A program made the position numbers and the translations under genes. 64,000 nucleotides of DNA from an uncultured Lachnospiraceae bacterium (lineage in GTDB: Bacteria > Bacillota > Clostridia > Lachnospirales > Lachnospiraceae), in contig CATLHM010000008.1 in the NCBI GenBank assembly GCA_949949005.1, positions 78,508-142,507 of the forward strand, read 5' to 3'. Every line of letters begins with the position of its first letter. Position 1 is the first letter of the stretch. The notes under the pieces were generated by a model. That model had not been told where the DNA came from. It did no database searches and saw only the letters and a program-made list of their open reading frames with translations. Shown piece by piece: positions 60,865-64,000 of the stretch.

Positions 60865-62279
60865 TACGGTTCGTCAACACATGACTCATATACCATGATC
60901 GGGAAAGACTGATAAATACAGCTTCTTGCCTCCTGTAAATCCTTAAGTTCCCCTTCCGCGATCATCTGGGCGGCAATATTACCGATGGCCGTGGCCTCCA
61001 CCGGCCCTGCCAGCACCTTCCGGCCTGTAGCTTTCGCCGTAAGCCGGTTTAAGTACTCCGCATTGGAGCCCCCGCCCATAATATGGATGCTCTCATAATG
61101 ACAGCCTGTCATAGCTTCGATTTCTGCCACGGTAGCGGCATAGCACTCTGCAAGACTGTTGTAAATCACTGCCGCCACCTCTCCGATTCCCTCCGGCACC
61201 TGCTGTCCCGATTCCTCACAGGCCCTGCGCACCTCCTCCGTCATGTTTTTCGGCGCAAGGAAACTGTCGTCGTTGCAGTCTACCAAAGAGCGGATCTCAC
61301 ACTTGGAAGCCCTATCGCAGATTTCCCCAAAGCTTAAGTCTGCGCCGATTTCTTTCTTTACCGACTGAATCATCCAGAGCCCCATAATGTTTTTCAGATA
61401 ACGGAAACGGCAGTCATAGCCTCCCTCGTTGGAAAGGTTTCGCTTTTTGCTCTCCGGGGAGCAATCGGCTTCCAAAAGCTCTGTTCCCATCAGCGACCAG
61501 GTGCCCGAGCTGATGTAAAGAGTATTCTCCTCATTGCCCGGAATGGCCATTACTGCCGATCCGGTATCATGGGCCGCAACCATCACCACCTTAGCGTCAA
61601 ACCCGATCTCTTCCCTGATTTCCTTTTTCAGGCTCCCTAATTGGCTGCCCGGCATACGGATTTCCTCAAAAATCTCCTCCGGATACCCCAGCCTTTTGAT
61701 CAGTTCCTTATCCCAGGTTTTCGTCACAGGACTTAAAAGCTGGGTGGTAGATGCAATTGTGTATTCCTCCGCCGCCTTTCCCGTCAGAAGATAATTGAAA
61801 TAGTCCGGCGTCAAAAGCAGCTTTCTGGCCGCCTTTAGCATCTGCGGCTTTTTCTGCTTAAGGGCCATAAGCTGGTAGATGGTGTTAAAGCTCTGCTTCT
61901 GGATTCCGGTCAGGGCATACAGCTCATCCTCATCCACAAGCTCATAAACCTTCTCATCCATTCCTTTCGTCCGGCTGTCGCGGTACGCAACCGCATTTCC
62001 AATCCGCTCCCCCTCTTCGTCCAAAAGAACAAAGTCAACTCCCCAGGTGTCGATTCCCAGGCTCACAGGAATCTTCCCAAGCTCCCTGCATTTCTTCATG
62101 CCGTTTTTGATCTCTTCAAACAGGCGCTCCGACTCCCAGACCAGTTCGCCGTCTTTTTCCACCATTCCGTTGGGAAACCGGTAGACCTCCTCCAGCACCA
62201 TTTTGCCGTCTTCCTTGTGGGCCAGTATATGCCGCCCGCTGGAAGCTCCTATGTCAATGGCAAGATAATACTTCTCCAT
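60864..62279 (-). CDS. rhaB: Rhamnulokinase
   Basis: 471 aa FGGY-family sugar kinase, phosphorylates L-rhamnulose at O1. N-terminal phosphate loop YYLAIDIGASSGRHI, LGIDTWGVDFVLLD with the catalytic Asp region, VMVAAHDTGSAVMAIP, and the ATP-site IHIMGGGSNAEYLNRLTAKA. AAGGAG precedes the ATG. First gene of the rhaB-rhaA-rhaD-fucO run; the regulator is not in the window. Confidence 0.94.
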   Translation of the reverse strand: MEKYYLAIDIGASSGRHILAHKEDGKMVLEEVYRFPNGMVEKDGELVWESERLFEEIKNGMKKCRELGKIPVSLGIDTWGVDFVLLDEEGERIGNAVAYRDSRTKGMDEKVYELVDEDELYALTGIQKQSFNTIYQLMALKQKKPQMLKAARKLLLTPDYFNYLLTGKAAEEYTIASTTQLLSPVTKTWDKELIKRLGYPEEIFEEIRMPGSQLGSLKKEIREEIGFDAKVVMVAAHDTGSAVMAIPGNEENTLYISSGTWSLMGTELLEADCSPESKKRNLSNEGGYDCRFRYLKNIMGLWMIQSVKKEIGADLSFGEICDRASKCEIRSLVDCNDDSFLAPKNMTEEVRRACEESGQQVPEGIGEVAAVIYNSLAECYAATVAEIEAMTGCHYESIHIMGGGSNAEYLNRLTAKATGRKVLAGPVEATAIGNIAAQMIAEGELKDLQEARSCIYQSFPIMVYESCVDEP

Positions 62280-62388
62280 ACCTTCTCCTTTCCGCTTCTT
62301 TTATCTGTGGCTGCCTGCCAACTGCGCAGACTCCTCCGACTTTCTTTTCATGGTTTCTATTTTATCGGAAAAACAGGGTAAAAAAAAG

Positions 62389-62413
62389 ACACCTTTTGTT
62401 TAGAAAAGTGTCC
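62389..62413 (-). terminator. Terminator of the integrase gene
   Basis: On the minus strand GGACACTTTT folds back on AAAAGGTGTC, then eight T. It separates int from rhaB and shields the rhamnose operon. Confidence 0.85.
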
Positions 62414-62595
62414 TTATTTGCAGTGGGTGTTTTTAGGGTCTGAAAGTGCTGATTTTATGCGTTTTTTGTGGAATGTGCAAAAATTCATTGTATATTTTTT
62501 GTGCATTATCACATGATAACTTGGTATAACTTTGCATAATTTGGAATAACTTTTCCTGCAATTGGTGTAAAATTGGTGTACGAATTTTATTCTTA
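62414..62595. other. A/T-rich zone past int; likely holds the element end
   Basis: Contains short direct repeats GGTATAACTT / GGAATAACTT and AATTGGTGTAAAATTGGTGTA. Such a zone between int and a core operon is where the attachment site should be, but the other end is outside the window, so no core sequence can be named. Confidence 0.35.
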
Positions 62596-63867
62596 TCACA
62601 TTAACATATATTCGTATTCCTGTGAATCCACTTTTTCAAATTCCTTCTTAATCCGGCTTAAATCCACGTGATTATATATGTTCATTGTAATGTCAGCCCG
62701 TTTGTGTCCCATGACTGTCTGCAACACTTTTATATCTACACCGGCCTCAGCCATCCTCGTACATGCCGTGTGTCTCAAAATATGTGGTGTGATCTTTGGC
62801 AATAGTTCCGGCTCCCGCTTCTCTTGCTCCGCAGATTTTTCCTCTTGCTTATTGTACTTCTCACTGGCAGCTATCATCGCATCACCAAATTGTCTTGGAA
62901 CGATCACATTATTTTTTCGGCTATTCAGGAATATAAATTTATTATATCCGTCAATCTCAATGCCCGAATTAATACTGGTAAAATAATCATTCCTTTTTAC
63001 ATTCTGCAAAATTGTAAGCACCTCTTTACTTAGCGGTATAACTCTGTTCGCAAAATCTGTTTTGAGGCTTCCGGCCTTAAAACAATACTTACCATTTACG
63101 CTGTAATAATGCAATTGATGGTCAATTCTTAAAACCCCGCTTTTAAAATCCACATTATCCCAGGTTAATCCTAATGCTTCCCCCCTTCTAAGTGCTGTTT
63201 CTAAAATCAAAGATACGATAGGAAGATATTTTACATACACTTTGTCTTTGCTCAGGAAATCAATAAATTTATTTTGTTCGTTTAAAGTCAACGCCTCTCT
63301 TTTATTTAAAGGATCATATGGATATTCTTTCAGGCAATCCTTTGCAGGATTTTTTCGCAGCCAATTATTATCAACTGCCAATTGCAAAACGGGAAACAGA
63401 ATATTATTGTGCATGATATGAATGCTGCCATTGGATAATCCTGATTCTGACATTGTATCATATACGTTTAGAATGTCCATTTTACGGATAGCTTTTATCT
63501 GCATATTTCCTACGTAATCAGCTCTGATATGTTTATTATACATAAGCAGATAATTCTCTTTTACATTCTGTTTTAACCGTTTCTTCGTCCTGATATATCT
63601 TTCAAACAACTCATTTAAAGTGATAGAACTGCCATTTGTGTCTATACGATCCAATAAATCCTTTTGAATTTGCGCTTCCTTTTCCCTCAAAGACAAATCT
63701 TTCTTTTTGCCTGCCGGGTATGCATCAGTTTCTACCAACCGCCAGCTATATATAGTCTGTCTTTCACCAGCAGCATCACAATACCGGTACATATATCTCC
63801 CGTCATCCCGTTGCATCTCACCGTCTTTTAAAATTCGTCCTTTATTATCTTTTCTCTTTTTAGACAT
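62596..63867 (-). CDS. int: Tyrosine integrase, Tn916 type
   Basis: 423 aa. Three domains: N-terminal arm-binding RDDGRYMYRYCDAAGERQTI and LSLREKEAQIQKDL as in Tn916 Int, a SAM-like core-binding domain (LNELFERYIRTKKRLKQNVK), and the catalytic domain with ETALRRGEALGL (Arg), HILRHTACTRMAEAG (HxxR), VMGHKRADITMNIYNHV (His and the nucleophile Tyr). All five catalytic residues are present, so it should be active. GGGAGGAG precedes the ATG. The element most likely extends to the right of the window. Confidence 0.92.
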   Translation of the reverse strand: MSKKRKDNKGRILKDGEMQRDDGRYMYRYCDAAGERQTIYSWRLVETDAYPAGKKKDLSLREKEAQIQKDLLDRIDTNGSSITLNELFERYIRTKKRLKQNVKENYLLMYNKHIRADYVGNMQIKAIRKMDILNVYDTMSESGLSNGSIHIMHNNILFPVLQLAVDNNWLRKNPAKDCLKEYPYDPLNKREALTLNEQNKFIDFLSKDKVYVKYLPIVSLILETALRRGEALGLTWDNVDFKSGVLRIDHQLHYYSVNGKYCFKAGSLKTDFANRVIPLSKEVLTILQNVKRNDYFTSINSGIEIDGYNKFIFLNSRKNNVIVPRQFGDAMIAASEKYNKQEEKSAEQEKREPELLPKITPHILRHTACTRMAEAGVDIKVLQTVMGHKRADITMNIYNHVDLSRIKKEFEKVDSQEYEYMLM

Positions 63868-64000
63868 AAACTCTCCTCCCTATTTAGTCAAGTCTTTTTT
63901 CCTTATTTTTCAAGGAATTATTAGTTACATATCTCAGATGAATGAGCCAAGATGATGGACATTTCTCTGTATCTGGTACGAAAATAGAGGTGTTTGGGTA
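63868..64000. other. Edge region upstream of int
   Basis: 133 bases with the int ribosome site. In Tn916-type elements xis lies here, but no xis start is visible before the window ends. Confidence 0.4.

Overview
The window looks like a chromosomal segment of a gut Clostridia, most likely Lachnospiraceae. This rests on gene content (BlaI/M56 pair, DUF2974 and DUF3810 proteins, C_GCAxxG_C_C protein, CD3324-type protein, Tn916-type integrase, many MATE pumps), AGGAGG ribosome sites, and TTGACA/TATAAT promoters that often carry an extended TG-C before the -10. I cannot name a genus. Both strands are used, but most genes lie on the minus strand.

Layout. 0-3.5 kb: the end of a carbohydrate ABC-transporter operon next to a BlaI-like repressor and an M56 (BlaR1-type) sensor protease, with matching dyad operators before both units. 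3.6-12.7 kb: tRNA-Leu, a DUF2974 hydrolase, a DUF3810 metalloprotease-like membrane protein, an AGCS amino-acid symporter, an Rpn-family nuclease with a repeat tail, a flavodoxin-like reductase, a NUDIX hydrolase, a P-loop kinase-like protein and a GH88 hydrolase. 12.8-22.1 kb: two MATE pumps around a raffinose/sucrose pair (GH36 alpha-galactosidase, GH13 amylosucrase-like), then BirA, a C_GCAxxG_C_C protein and a SEC-C protein. 22.5-46 kb is the accessory part: a PIN toxin module; a graveyard of broken genes (surface protein, GNAT, NUDIX, serine hydrolase, a 63-codon gene); a complete type I Wadjet system (jetA-jetB-jetC-jetD) led by a RelE/HTH toxin-antitoxin pair; and an unfamiliar operon of ArsR, AraC, an alpha/alpha-toroid protein, an unknown 370-aa protein, a nucleoside phosphorylase and a second toroid protein. 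Further right are a TnpW-like remnant, a frameshifted Rpn gene, two GNATs, a nucleotidyltransferase, a CD3324-type regulator, a methyltransferase and a zinc-ribbon MscL. 44.8-57 kb: a FliD-like protein divergent from a chemotaxis receptor, GH2, HAAS/PadR, MarR/MATE, GH3. 57.2-62.3 kb: L-rhamnose catabolism (rhaB-rhaA-rhaD-fucO). 62.4-64 kb: a Tn916-type integrase at the edge of an element that runs off the right side.

How it fits together. The metabolic parts form a plant/mucin glycan kit: alpha-galactosides and sucrose, unsaturated uronides (GH88), beta-glycosides (GH2, GH3) and rhamnose to propanediol. The accessory part combines anti-plasmid defence with toxin-antitoxin genes. Two nucleoside phosphorylase copies (about 90% identical by eye), in the same orientation, bracket the Wadjet/TA block. 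Several families of small palindromic or tandem repeats lie between genes, and one of them supplies the ribosome binding site of jetB and of the methyltransferase gene.

No clearly new defence system is visible. The best candidates for something undescribed are the ArsR-AraC-toroid-phosphorylase operon and the modular RBS-carrying repeat. Product names come from reading motifs by eye; no searches were run.
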